Source: Stramenopiles sp. TOSAG23-3
Taxonomy: Eukaryota > Sar
Reading direction: 5' to 3'
Assembly (NCBI GenBank): GCA_900128585.1
Contig: LT642237.1
Location: forward strand, 1 to 29,528
Length of the DNA stretch: 29,528 nucleotides
Below, in pieces: positions 10,178 through 19,011 of this stretch. Numbering within the stretch: position 1 is the first letter of the stretch; each line of letters opens with the position of its first letter. A model generated the notes under the pieces. The model saw only the letters and a program-made list of their open reading frames with translations. It was not told the origin of the DNA and did no database searches. The translations under genes were made by a program, and so were the position numbers.

Positions 10178-11524
10178 CTAGTAAACCGAATATTTTTTCC
10201 TCGCCAATTTGATGGGAAGGATAAAGTCTACAACTGCACTTTCCACGTTATCCCTATTCTTCTTTCTGTTCTGCTTCTTCTTGTCCTTTTTTGCGTGCCC
10301 TAATTCATTCATGATGGCATCCGCGTCCGTATAGGCAGAACAGTTTTCAAACTCAGAAGTGGCCCGTTGAGCCAAAGATCGCCTCAAGGTCTGGGTGGTC
10401 TGTTTGTAGTATGTGTAGATTAATTGGCGGTAGCTCAGTTCATGGTCACCGATTTTCTTGTACGACCCGACTCCAGAAAAGAGCCCAGTGCCGTTGTTCT
10501 GTTGCTTGCTTTTATCATCTGCTTCTTCAGGGACGGTGCAACTCGCTCGCGTTATGTCCCAAGTGTTCATTTCGCAGCACCAGTTGTCTGGCAATGCCTC
10601 GACATCGATGCCAAAGCCTACTTTACGCCATTTATTGCACTTGGTGCATTCAATCCACTTTACTATTGCCCGTGGGGGTTCCTCGGCCTGGCTCTGGATA
10701 TTTTGAGTCTGCTCACGCTGCTGCTGTTTATCTTTCGCGATTTTTTTCTCTTCGTTTACCAGCTCGTACGACACGCCCCCCGTGTCCCCGGCGCCATTGT
10801 TCCGATAGTTTACTTGTTTCTTGTTTCGTGCCGTCGTTCTAATCGGGCCGTCAAACCGTGACTCTTTTTTTGCACGCTTTCTCGGCGGCTCGCCAGAGCC
10901 GTCGCTTCCCGAGGCAAACAGATTTTTTTTTCCACGTTCATTTACACTAGCCTTGCCCTTTTTTGATTTCTGATTGCTATGTTTCTCCCGCGCATTGTGT
11001 TGCGACAGGTTGTGGTTGGAATTCTTAGGCGGGCGGCCCCTGCCTCGTTTTTCTACTGGGGCACTACCCTCCGGTGCAGCCCCCTTTGCCTTCCTAGGGG
11101 ATGCAACACTTGCAATTTTCCCGGCTTTTCTTTCGCGAGGACCTAGGTTGCTTGATAAATTCTTCGGCGTAGGAGGTTTTTGCTTCAGCCTGGGCGAAGA
11201 TTTATGTTTCACTGCATTGGCAGCCGCCGCAGTGGCTTTCTTTTCCACGGTGGGCCGAGGTGTACTATCGTCTGCTTTTCGCTTGTTATTGGGTTGTTTT
11301 TGAGACGCAATCCCCCCGCTCCCTTTCGACTGAGAAGAGCTACTATCCTTTTTCTCCTTCAATTGCTTTTTAGACGAGGCAGGGGCGGATGAAACGGGTT
11401 GCTGCGAACGGTCTTGGCTTGCTTTGCCTTTCTTCCCCCCCGCGGCTTCTGCCTGCTTCCGCTCCTTCTCTGCCCGCTCAGCCTCTAACCGACTGAGCCG
11501 TAAAATTTGCCGCAGAGTTGCCAT
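10178..11524 (-). CDS. CW-type zinc finger protein with AT-hook (chromatin reader)
   Basis: A 448-residue, very basic, low-complexity nuclear protein. Residues 1-30 form a charged helix; about 30-240 are rich in K, S, P and A, with an AT-hook at 159-166 (KRGRGRPP) and a nuclear-localisation-like PPRKRAKK at 213-220. The CW domain spans about 287-335. Its ligands are C293, C296, C316 or C317, and C329, with the aromatic cage tryptophans W290 and W299 (motif W-x2-C-x2-C-x2-W-R-K). CW domains bind the histone H3 tail, usually methylated at K4, so a chromatin-reader role is inferred. The C-terminal 110 residues are helical and basic and match nothing I recognise. Minor-groove DNA binding through the AT-hook and H3 binding through CW could act together. 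The start is the ATG at 11524-11522; no intron is evident. Confidence 0.85.
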   Translation of the reverse strand: MATLRQILRLSRLEAERAEKERKQAEAAGGKKGKASQDRSQQPVSSAPASSKKQLKEKKDSSSSQSKGSGGIASQKQPNNKRKADDSTPRPTVEKKATAAAANAVKHKSSPRLKQKPPTPKNLSSNLGPRERKAGKIASVASPRKAKGAAPEGSAPVEKRGRGRPPKNSNHNLSQHNAREKHSNQKSKKGKASVNERGKKNLFASGSDGSGEPPRKRAKKESRFDGPIRTTARNKKQVNYRNNGAGDTGGVSYELVNEEKKIAKDKQQQREQTQNIQSQAEEPPRAIVKWIECTKCNKWRKVGFGIDVEALPDNWCCEMNTWDITRASCTVPEEADDKSKQQNNGTGLFSGVGSYKKIGDHELSYRQLIYTYYKQTTQTLRRSLAQRATSEFENCSAYTDADAIMNELGHAKKDKKKQNRKKNRDNVESAVVDFILPIKLARKKYSVY

Positions 11525-12206
11525 TATCGCTTGTCTTCACGAATACAAAAAAAAGTAAACTTCCCTAACAGCTACTTCTCCCTAATATGAAATTCCTGAT
11601 AACATGCTCGTATTTATTGAACCGTTTGCTGTCGCGTTACTTCTTCTGTTATGCTTTTTAGATGTTATAATAAATAATATCAATTAAGAAGAAGAAAATT
11701 AAATTATTATTTTAATAATAATAATAATAAAAATTATTAAAAATAATAATAATAATAAAAAATAATAAATAATTAATAAAAAAAATACGTCGACGAAGAA
11801 TAATACTACTGTAAAATATGATTTATATTTATTCTTCTTCTTCTCTTCTTCTTCTTCTAATTATTCCATTTTTTTTTTTTTGATTATTTTCACTTTTTAA
11901 CAGCAATTTAGCATCGATTATTATCGTTAGCATTAGCAGACCATAAGATTTATAGTTAATGCTGGGTGCGGCCGTCCCTCTCCTTCCTTGTCCCTTCCCC
12001 ACTTTTTTGATATACTTCTGTACTACTGAGAAAATCCCGAAAGTAATAAATTTTAAATTCCAATGATAAGTAGATGTATTACAAGGCGCTACTACTCGTA
12101 TATTAATTAGTCGAAATTACTATTTTATAAACGACGATGTTTGAAAAAGATGATACAACTGTTTAGGATAATCATGAGTTCCTGTTTCAAAAGGAAAGAA
12201 AAATAA
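11525..12206. other. AT-rich intergenic spacer with AAT and TTC microsatellites
   Basis: The spacer lies between the CW-protein start and the last exon of Rpt3. It holds an AAT/ATT-rich tract at about 11700-11785, a GAA-like stretch at about 11686-11697, a TTC tract at 11831-11858 and an A/T-rich run to about 11890. No coding potential or RNA gene was recognised. Confidence 0.6.
11700..11785. repeat. AAT-rich microsatellite tract
   Basis: Interrupted AAT/TAA trinucleotide repeats in non-coding DNA. A TTC tract follows at 11831-11858 and a short GAA stretch precedes it. Confidence 0.85.
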
Positions 12207-13572
12207 TTACTTGTAAAAATCGAATTCTGTAAAAGTGTGAGAGAGGGTGAGAAATAGTTTTGTTAGAATAGTTCGTGTCGAAAGGGCGTGAGCTAGGATT
12301 AGAAGAGATTCGAGGGAGGGGAGGAGGGGTGTGGGCAGCAATGCACTTACCGGTGTCGCTTCTCTTCACGTGTTTGGTGTATCCATTTTCAAAGTCTTTC
12401 GGGATTATAATGTAGCGGTTTTTACGAACTGCTTGAAGCCCGGCTTCGGCACAGATGGCTGAAATTTCTGCCGCGGAAACTTTTTCTGGTCTTGAGACGT
12501 AGTCTTCCAAATCAACATCGTCACTCAAGTTCATCTTTGATGTACAGGCTGCAAAAATGAGTCTCTTTTGCCGACGGTCGGGAAGAGGAAACTCAATCTT
12601 TCGGTCTAGACGTCCAGGTCTCATCAAGGCTGGGTCGAGGGTGTCTTGCCGGTTCGTCGCCATTATCACCTTCACGTTCGTGGATTGGTCGAACCCATCC
12701 ATCTGGTTCAAAAGCTCCAAAAGAATTCGCTGGACCTCGCGGTCGGCCCCAGTCTGGGAATCGAATCGTTTTGTTCCTATAGCATCGATCTCGTCGATGA
12801 ATATGATCGACGGAGAGTTTTCCCTCGCCAAACGAAAAACATCTCGGACCATCCTCGGCCCTTCCCCCAGGTACTTTTGGACGAATTCTGAACCAACGAC
12901 TCTTATAAAAGACGCGTTCGTATTGTTCGCAACGGCCTTCGCAAGCATCGTCTTCCCCGTCCCCGGTGGCCCGTACATTAACACACCGCGCGGGGGGTCG
13001 ATACCAATCTGCTTGTACAGGTCAAAATGCGTCAGCGGGAGCTCGACGGCCTCCCTCATTTCCTGCTTCTGCATATCAAGGCCGCCAATATCTGCGTAGG
13101 TGACGTCCGGTTTCTCTTCCATCTGCATCATTTGGATGGTGCTGTCGGCCTCTGGGGGCAAAATGTCCACAATGGAGTGACTATAGCGATGAAGCGCAAC
13201 GGAGCTGTTCGGTTTTAGAAGCTCGCGATCAAGGGTCGAAAGCACCCGGACATAATAAGTGTTCCCAGCAGTGCTAGTAACAATGCCGTGGTTTTCGTCG
13301 ATCATTTCGTTGAACTGTCCGATCACCAGTGGAACCGCTTTGATCCGTTTGACCTCCTCCTTCGCACGAACCATTTCTCGTTTCAGGTTTTTCATTTCGT
13401 CCTTCACATAGTCCGTTTTTATGTCAAGGAATTCTAGTTTTTTCTGAAGCCTCTTCAGCTCCGTGTAAAGGTCTTGTTCCGACGGCCCGTTCGAACTGCC
13501 ATCCGCAAGGGTCACGCCCTGCATTTTTTGGTCCAGCGAGGATATAGGTGCTTCAGCAACGGCAACAGACAT
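12207..13572 (-). CDS. RPT3: 26S proteasome regulatory ATPase Rpt3 (PSMC4), two exons
   Basis: The coding exons are 13572-12351 and 12226-12207, giving 413 residues (human PSMC4 has 418). It is one of six AAA+ ATPases of the proteasome base that unfold substrates and open the 20S gate. Visible parts are an N-terminal coiled coil at about 35-78, the OB domain (PLVIGQF at 81-87), Walker A GPPGTGKT at 201-208, Walker B IIFIDE at 256-261, and arginine fingers R318 and R321 in RPGR. Features such as SIQM, KPDV.YADIGG and the wording around Walker A point to Rpt3 rather than other Rpts. Read without splicing, the frame runs into a 54-residue non-conserved tail. Using the GTAAGT donor and TTACAG acceptor instead yields the ending EFDFYK, which contains the expected C-terminal HbYX motif (F-Y-K). 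The start is the ATG at 13572-13570. Confidence 0.95.
12227..12350 (-). other. Spliceosomal intron in RPT3 (124 nt)
   Basis: On the minus strand the intron begins GTAAGTGC and ends with a pyrimidine-rich CACACTTTTACAG. A TCTAAC branch-point-like sequence lies at about 12262-12267, roughly 35 nt from the acceptor. It interrupts a codon after its first base (phase 1) and leaves a 20-nt last exon ending in TAA. The spliced product regains the conserved family C-terminus, which is strong support. Confidence 0.9.
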
Positions 13573-15198
13573 GGTTCAATACTCTAACGTTGATCAAGAT
13601 TTAAAATATTGAAACGCGGGTAAATAATGAATCGACAATGCTTCTTTTCAGTCGTTTCTAAATTGAATCCATTTTTTATCGTCTCCACGTACAACATACG
13701 TTTCATTTACGTATGTGCGTGAGTAGAAAGAGAGAAAGACAGATGAATTGCTGAGAGCTACCGACCGAAGAAGAAGGAAGAAAAGAAGTGAGAACAAAAT
13801 TCTGAAAACTACGCCCCTCCCTCCCTCCCTCTATGATGTGGTGATGTTAAGTAATTATTTATAATTAGAAGAAGGAAGGGATGATTATTAGAGTCTACAG
13901 CTATATAGCACTTATTCCATTGTTTCTTCTTGTTTGATGATAGATACTTCTTCGTCTTAATACAACAGGAGCGTAGCATAGCGGTGGTGGTTGAATTTTT
14001 TTTGTTTTGATATTATTTTTTTTATATCTTAATCTCCTTGCTATGATTATATATAAATTATTATTAAATTACATATTTATTGTTGATTTTCATTTAAAAA
14101 TAAAATCTGTCTGTGTTACACAGTGGTATAATAGTATTAATATTTTATAGTACAAAAGGAGAGGGACGGACGGACGGACGGGGCAATCCTTTCCAATATT
14201 AAAAAATTAATGTTTTTAATTCTATGCTGTACCGTGTACTAGTTTTTTAAAAAATGTTCTTAATTCCTTCATCAAAATACAGTATTGTAATACATAGGAA
14301 GAAAATTATTCAAGTATAAATTAGAAAACGGGAGTGTTTGAATTTCTTTTGGTCGATTTACAAAATACTGTATGTATTTGACGTTAAATATTAAGAAGTA
14401 GTATTCCATAAGTACATATTAATTGTAATCTAATTTGTTAGTTACCTATTGTACAGCACATACAGAGCTCTTGGAATGAACTTGTTTTTCTACTGGCTAC
14501 CTCCTCTGTATAATATAACATTGAAAGTAAAGTGAGTCACGTTTCGTCACTACTTCAAAATTATACGAAAAAGCGACAGACGAAAATGAAGCAATGAAAT
14601 AAAAAGGGCCAATTCCTCCTTGTACTATTTATCATTAATATTATACTAATTAAACATAGGTATGTTGGGTGGGTTGGTTCCTTCCATTACAATGGCATCA
14701 TCCTAATATATAGCTATTCTGATAGAACGATAGGACGATAGAACTGACTAAAACCTCCTTTCTTCTTTCTATCTTTCTCGCAAGGAGACTACTAGAAGAA
14801 GAATACAATTACACAAGGTTCAATAATCGATCCGATCCGACGATGGATGATCGATGATGATCATATTTATTACCATTCTGTGATTGTGATTTTGTTGTAC
14901 CAGTATGATGTGATAAATAAATAAATAAATAAAAATAAATATAATAAATTAGTAGTAAATAAAAAACTACCAAGTGTTGTGGTTAGGCAGGTACGGTACG
15001 GTAGGGGGTGTACGGTGGTGGTGATGGTGGTGGCGTGAGGAGTTAAGTGTATACTTTATAGTAAAGTGAATGAAGAAGGAAGACATTCATTGTGGAGAGT
15101 TATTTGTAAAAAGAAGTCTGTGATTTATTTAGTTTCATCCATATTCGCACCTTTCCTGCTTTCTTATCTCCTCGGCAGTTTTCCGTGCTTGTACAAGA
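13573..15198. other. 1.6-kb AT-rich divergent intergenic region
   Basis: This region separates the divergent RPT3 and HAT genes, so it should hold both promoters. It contains a CCCT tract at about 13813-13832, four GGAC units at about 14164-14180, an AAAT tetranucleotide tract at about 14913-14940, and a GGT/GGTGAT-rich stretch at about 15010-15040. No conserved coding region, tRNA or other RNA gene was recognised, and I could not assign a TATA box or other element with confidence. Confidence 0.6.
14913..14940. repeat. AAAT tetranucleotide microsatellite
   Basis: Consecutive AAAT units followed by imperfect copies, in the spacer between the divergent RPT3 and HAT genes. Confidence 0.8.
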
Positions 15199-18100
15199 AT
15201 GGATTTTTTGAAGAATTTCTGGTCTCCCACCAATGCGCAGCAGTCGCGGAGTTCCCAGCGCGGTGACTTTGGTGCGTCAAGCGAAGTGCAAAATTTTTCT
15301 GCTGAGGCGGGGGGGGGGTTGAACAATAGATTTTCTGGTTCGTCCGGGGTCACAGTGTCCCCGGGGCCGTCGCCAAGGCTCCGCCCTCGCCTACCAAGCC
15401 GTGGTGCCCCGCCGCCACGGTACCGCAACTTGTCCGGAAGTGCTTGTGGAATGACGTACGAGGAGCTCGAGGAACACGTTGGCGCCCTCGGTGTGTCCCG
15501 GCACACGTTTCAGGGGCACTTGGCGCATATTTTGAGAAAGTTGATGGACCACGCGGAAAATAGAGGAGTCTTCAACAAGCCTGTGAAAATACCAGGGTAT
15601 CATAAGGTAGTCGGCCAGCCGATGGATTTGCAGAGCGTGCGCGCCAAGTTAATATCAGGCGCCTACTCATCCGTCCAGGATTTTTCCGCTGACGTAACGC
15701 TTGTGTTTGACAATGCTATCCTGTACAATCCTGTAAATCATCCTATCCATAGAAGTGCCACAATTTTGAAAAGTCTGGTCTCAAGTTTTATTTTCTCATC
15801 CTTGGAGAAAATGGAAATGGAGGCAAAAAACCCAATGCTCCAAGTGCTGCCGTCGAGGAGCCAGCAAAAGTCGTCCAAGAAAACAGGGAAAAGTGGTGGC
15901 AAGTCGAAAGGCAGCGCGAGGCCAAGAGGGCCGGAGGTATCACGCTCAAAGCCGGGCAATGCCTTTGCTCCCGATGCCTTGAAACACCAATGGAGTGCGG
16001 CGGGTGGCGAGAGACAGCGCGCCGAGTCGACCCGGCCGTCCAACGCCCGTTCCACGAGCTCGCTGCCCATTGATTTTGGGAACAGGCAGTACACGTGTGC
16101 ATTGTGCAAATCGGGAGACTTGGTGCTCTCCATTCCAGTCTTGCGCTGCGGCGCACCGTGCAATGCCAAAATACAGAGGGGGGCGCGCTATTTTATCGCG
16201 TCGAAAGCATCGTCCGAAGGGCTCGCGCAGCACTGGTGCAACAAGTGCTACAACGCCCTGCCTGTGGAGTTCAACGCCCTGTACGGCGAAGTTATGAAAA
16301 AATCGGATTTGATCCAGTGCACCAATGATGAAGTGTTTTTGGAAAAATGGATCCAGTGCGGGAACCGGAAAATCGTCACCGGCCCAGCCGGTGAAAGGCG
16401 CTGCACTCGCGTCATGCACATGGCCTGTGCGCTATACATGCCGACCACGCTTATCCCGCTGCGGCCTCCGTACGTAGGTTTGGGGTGGACCGCAAACAAT
16501 CCGAAAAACGAGCCCCGAGTGGACTGCGACAAAAGGTTCAAATGCCCCAACTGTTTCCTAAGCGACGGGGAGAACCAATGGGAGACCTTTGCACTGGATG
16601 CCCCAAAATTCAACAGGAACGTTTGCAAAACGCACAGCAAAGGGGAAGGAAAAATAGCAAACGCCCCAGTATCCCCAAGCAACGTTAATTCGTGGCATGT
16701 CGCTTACTCTCCATCTCACGATTATTCTGCAGCGGCGCTTCCAGAGTCGTCGTTGAGCAAGCGGATCGAAAGGCGGCTCCGGAGGCGCATATTTTCTGAA
16801 GCGATAAAGGGGGACTCCATTGGCCGTGAGATAGCGGCGGACTTTCTCTCAGGCGTAAAGGTTAGGGCGCTGGCCGGCGAATTCAGAGACTTGAATCGGT
16901 GGCCGCGACTTAAGCGGTGGGTAACCGCCCAACGAAAAGTATATGCTGCTCGCGCCGCAGTCAAGTTTCCGTACCGTCCTGTCGCGGTGTTCCTGTTTCA
17001 ACGAATTGCGGGCACTGACGTTTGCTTGTTCGCCATGTACGTGCACGAATATGGTGTCGACGGAAATTCCCCAAACTCGAAGAAGTCCTACATATCTTAC
17101 CTTGATTCAACCAACTACATGCAGCCCAGCATATTCAGGACCCCAACATACCACGAGATAATGCTGGGGTACCTAGAAGATGCCAAACAGCGAGGGTACG
17201 AATCCGTTTACATATGGGCATGTCCGCCCCCACCAAGAGCTGGGGACTCGTACATCCTAAACTGCCACCCGAAGTACCAGCGTACCCCAAACACCGAACG
17301 GCTTGTCAAATGGTATAAAACGATTGAGGCGAAGGCGATCGAGGAGGGTTTGGTGGTACACTCGGAAGACATCACAGCTGCACATTTCTACGGTCATCGT
17401 GCTTTTCGCCAAACCCGAGGGTCTGCGCACTCGTCGCGACGAAAAGCTGGTGGGAATTCGAAAGCTTCTGCTGCCGATAAGTCCAACACTGTTCAGAGCG
17501 CGCCAGAATGGGGTAAGGCTGGATGCCCTTCGAACTTGGCTGATCTGCCCTATTTTACCGGCGATTTTTGGCTCAGCGAGGCGGAAAGTATTTTAAGGGA
17601 GTTGGAAGGTTTTTCAGAAATGGTCGACGATCCAGACGAGGGAATGCGTCTGTGGTGGCAAGAATTGACGAGACAGAACTTTCAGGGCGGTGCATCCAAG
17701 AAAGACAAACGAAAGAGGGACAACAGCAGTGCAGGAGGATCGAAGGCATACCCAACGGTTGCGGGGAAGAAAAAATCAAAGTTTTCAAGGATATTAAGCG
17801 CCAACATCCCAAAAACGCCAAAGAATGAGGTTGGGACTAAACGAAAAAGTGTCAAGGTCAAGGTCAAGATGATGCAAACGGACATTCGCTTAATCTTGCA
17901 GCGCCGCGAGGGAGAACGGGCGAGGTGGTTGGAGACTGTAAGAAAAAGCAAACTGCCTACTCCCAAGAAGCCGCCCCCGGTACCTACCGCCAGAGAACGA
18001 GAATCGTGGATTATGTCTCGGCTGGCAGCCCGAATTAGTCCTATGAAAGAGCACCACTTGGTTTGGCACCTAAAGCACAAATGTTTTGGGTGCTTGCGGT

Positions 18101-18546
18101 ACATTTCTGACAATGAAGTGCGTTATCTGTACGATTCTATTCCTCCTGTATCAAAAGAAAGCCAAACATTGTGCTCCGAATGCCACAGCAAATCCTTGGA
18201 CAAGGGCAAATTGTTTATGTTTCGTTTCAACAAGGTTAGGAAGAGGAAAGGTATCAACTTTACCGTAAAGAAAATCGTACCAGAAGCCGACAACGCAAAA
18301 AAAGGCAGTGCGCAAAACAGTTACGGCACTTTTCTACCAACCGTTTCTCGTAATAGCATATTCGATACCCGTATGGCTTTATTAGCTTATTTGCAGCGCA
18401 TGAGCTTTCAATTCGATCAGCTGCGGCGAGCAAAGCACTCGTCTATGATGATTTTATATCATATGCACACGGCGATGGGGAAGTCTGGAAAAAAATCTGC
18501 GCCGGATCAAGGGGGTTTGTCCTTGTCGGACCAAGTCTATCAGTGA
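15199..18546 (+). CDS. CBP/p300-HAC type histone acetyltransferase (KAT3 family) with bromodomain
   Basis: A 1115-residue nuclear lysine acetyltransferase and transcription coactivator. The order is a disordered N-terminus (1-85); a bromodomain at about 108-205 with the acetyl-lysine-binding asparagine N177 in LYNP; a basic Ser-rich linker; a Cys/His-rich RING/PHD-like region at about 294-474; and the KAT3 catalytic domain at about 588-1091. Catalytic-domain hallmarks are YISYLDS, YHEI..GYLE, W673 in YIWACPP, Y685 in DSYIL.CHP, and LPYF.GDFW. A Cys-rich ZZ-like insert at about 952-1006 (HLKHKCFGC ... LCSECH) and the ending FDTR..LL..L.....QFD.LRRAKHSSMMILYHMHT resemble plant HAC enzymes. TAZ1, KIX and TAZ2 domains are absent, so the protein is about half the length of metazoan p300. 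A run of ten G at 15310-15319 lies in the N-terminal coding part; the frame is open across it. Confidence 0.93.
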   Translation: MDFLKNFWSPTNAQQSRSSQRGDFGASSEVQNFSAEAGGGLNNRFSGSSGVTVSPGPSPRLRPRLPSRGAPPPRYRNLSGSACGMTYEELEEHVGALGVSRHTFQGHLAHILRKLMDHAENRGVFNKPVKIPGYHKVVGQPMDLQSVRAKLISGAYSSVQDFSADVTLVFDNAILYNPVNHPIHRSATILKSLVSSFIFSSLEKMEMEAKNPMLQVLPSRSQQKSSKKTGKSGGKSKGSARPRGPEVSRSKPGNAFAPDALKHQWSAAGGERQRAESTRPSNARSTSSLPIDFGNRQYTCALCKSGDLVLSIPVLRCGAPCNAKIQRGARYFIASKASSEGLAQHWCNKCYNALPVEFNALYGEVMKKSDLIQCTNDEVFLEKWIQCGNRKIVTGPAGERRCTRVMHMACALYMPTTLIPLRPPYVGLGWTANNPKNEPRVDCDKRFKCPNCFLSDGENQWETFALDAPKFNRNVCKTHSKGEGKIANAPVSPSNVNSWHVAYSPSHDYSAAALPESSLSKRIERRLRRRIFSEAIKGDSIGREIAADFLSGVKVRALAGEFRDLNRWPRLKRWVTAQRKVYAARAAVKFPYRPVAVFLFQRIAGTDVCLFAMYVHEYGVDGNSPNSKKSYISYLDSTNYMQPSIFRTPTYHEIMLGYLEDAKQRGYESVYIWACPPPPRAGDSYILNCHPKYQRTPNTERLVKWYKTIEAKAIEEGLVVHSEDITAAHFYGHRAFRQTRGSAHSSRRKAGGNSKASAADKSNTVQSAPEWGKAGCPSNLADLPYFTGDFWLSEAESILRELEGFSEMVDDPDEGMRLWWQELTRQNFQGGASKKDKRKRDNSSAGGSKAYPTVAGKKKSKFSRILSANIPKTPKNEVGTKRKSVKVKVKMMQTDIRLILQRREGERARWLETVRKSKLPTPKKPPPVPTARERESWIMSRLAARISPMKEHHLVWHLKHKCFGCLRYISDNEVRYLYDSIPPVSKESQTLCSECHSKSLDKGKLFMFRFNKVRKRKGINFTVKKIVPEADNAKKGSAQNSYGTFLPTVSRNSIFDTRMALLAYLQRMSFQFDQLRRAKHSSMMILYHMHTAMGKSGKKSAPDQGGLSLSDQVYQ

Positions 18547-19011
18547 AGATTGAGACTCTAAATTCAAATCTCGTTGCACCGACCTGTGCCATTATGCCTC
18601 AAGAATAGAACAAATTTGTGGATTGTTTGCTACGAGTTCCAGATGTAAGTTTGCATTGGAACATCAAAAAATAATCTCTTAAAATCTAATTTGGAAATTA
18701 TATCATCCCCTCGGTGATTGACAACCAACAACGAAACAAAATTTTAGAATCGAGTTAGGGTTAGGGTATGATGAAGCTAAATTTAATTTTGTAAATAAAA
18801 TGTGCGGTGCGGAGTGATGCTTCGTATTCCTGGACGCGTCCACGGTGAGAAGACGTGAAGATCCTGTGATACCAAGCTTGAACGTTACGCCTAAAGTTTT
18901 TCATGTCTCCCCTGGCGGCATGTGAGTGCATAGAAGGAGTACCTGGGGACATAATAATACGCACGGGCTTTGGTTTCTTTACATGTATCATACATTTGCT
19001 GCAAAAGTAAA
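18547..19011. other. Intergenic spacer between HAT and the four-module protein gene
   Basis: This contains the HAT 3' region and the upstream region of the next gene on the same strand. I see no extra HAT exon: no Cys-rich ZZ or TAZ2-like coding was found in any frame. Two adjoining TTAGGG units occur at 18755-18766. Confidence 0.6.

Noticed and set aside
10411-10861. Overlapping 143- and 145-codon open frames antisense to the CW protein
   Set aside because: They arise from the Lys/Ser/Gln-rich coding strand; the hydrophobic stretches are complementary artefacts.
12227-12350. Apparent 54-residue C-terminal extension of Rpt3
   Set aside because: It is read-through of an intron; splice signals and the restored conserved tail explain it better.
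12557-13099. 180-codon open frame antisense to Rpt3
   Set aside because: It is a shadow of the highly conserved AAA+ coding sequence; no independent features were seen.
13960-14010. Short GC-containing stretch resembling part of a tRNA
   Set aside because: There is no acceptor stem pairing or TpsiC-loop GGTTCRA motif in the right position, so it cannot be folded into a cloverleaf by eye.
15310-15319. Ten-G run in the HAT N-terminus as a possible frameshift
   Set aside because: The frame is open from the ATG at 15199 through the bromodomain, so no correction is needed, although the disordered region would hide a compensated error.
18755-18766. Two TTAGGG telomere-like units (with single units near 22070 and 22175)
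   Set aside because: There are too few units to be a telomere or interstitial array, and genes continue on both sides.
18547-19011. Possible additional 3' exon of the acetyltransferase
   Set aside because: No Cys-rich ZZ or TAZ2-like sequence was found in any frame, and no convincing donor was seen near the stop.
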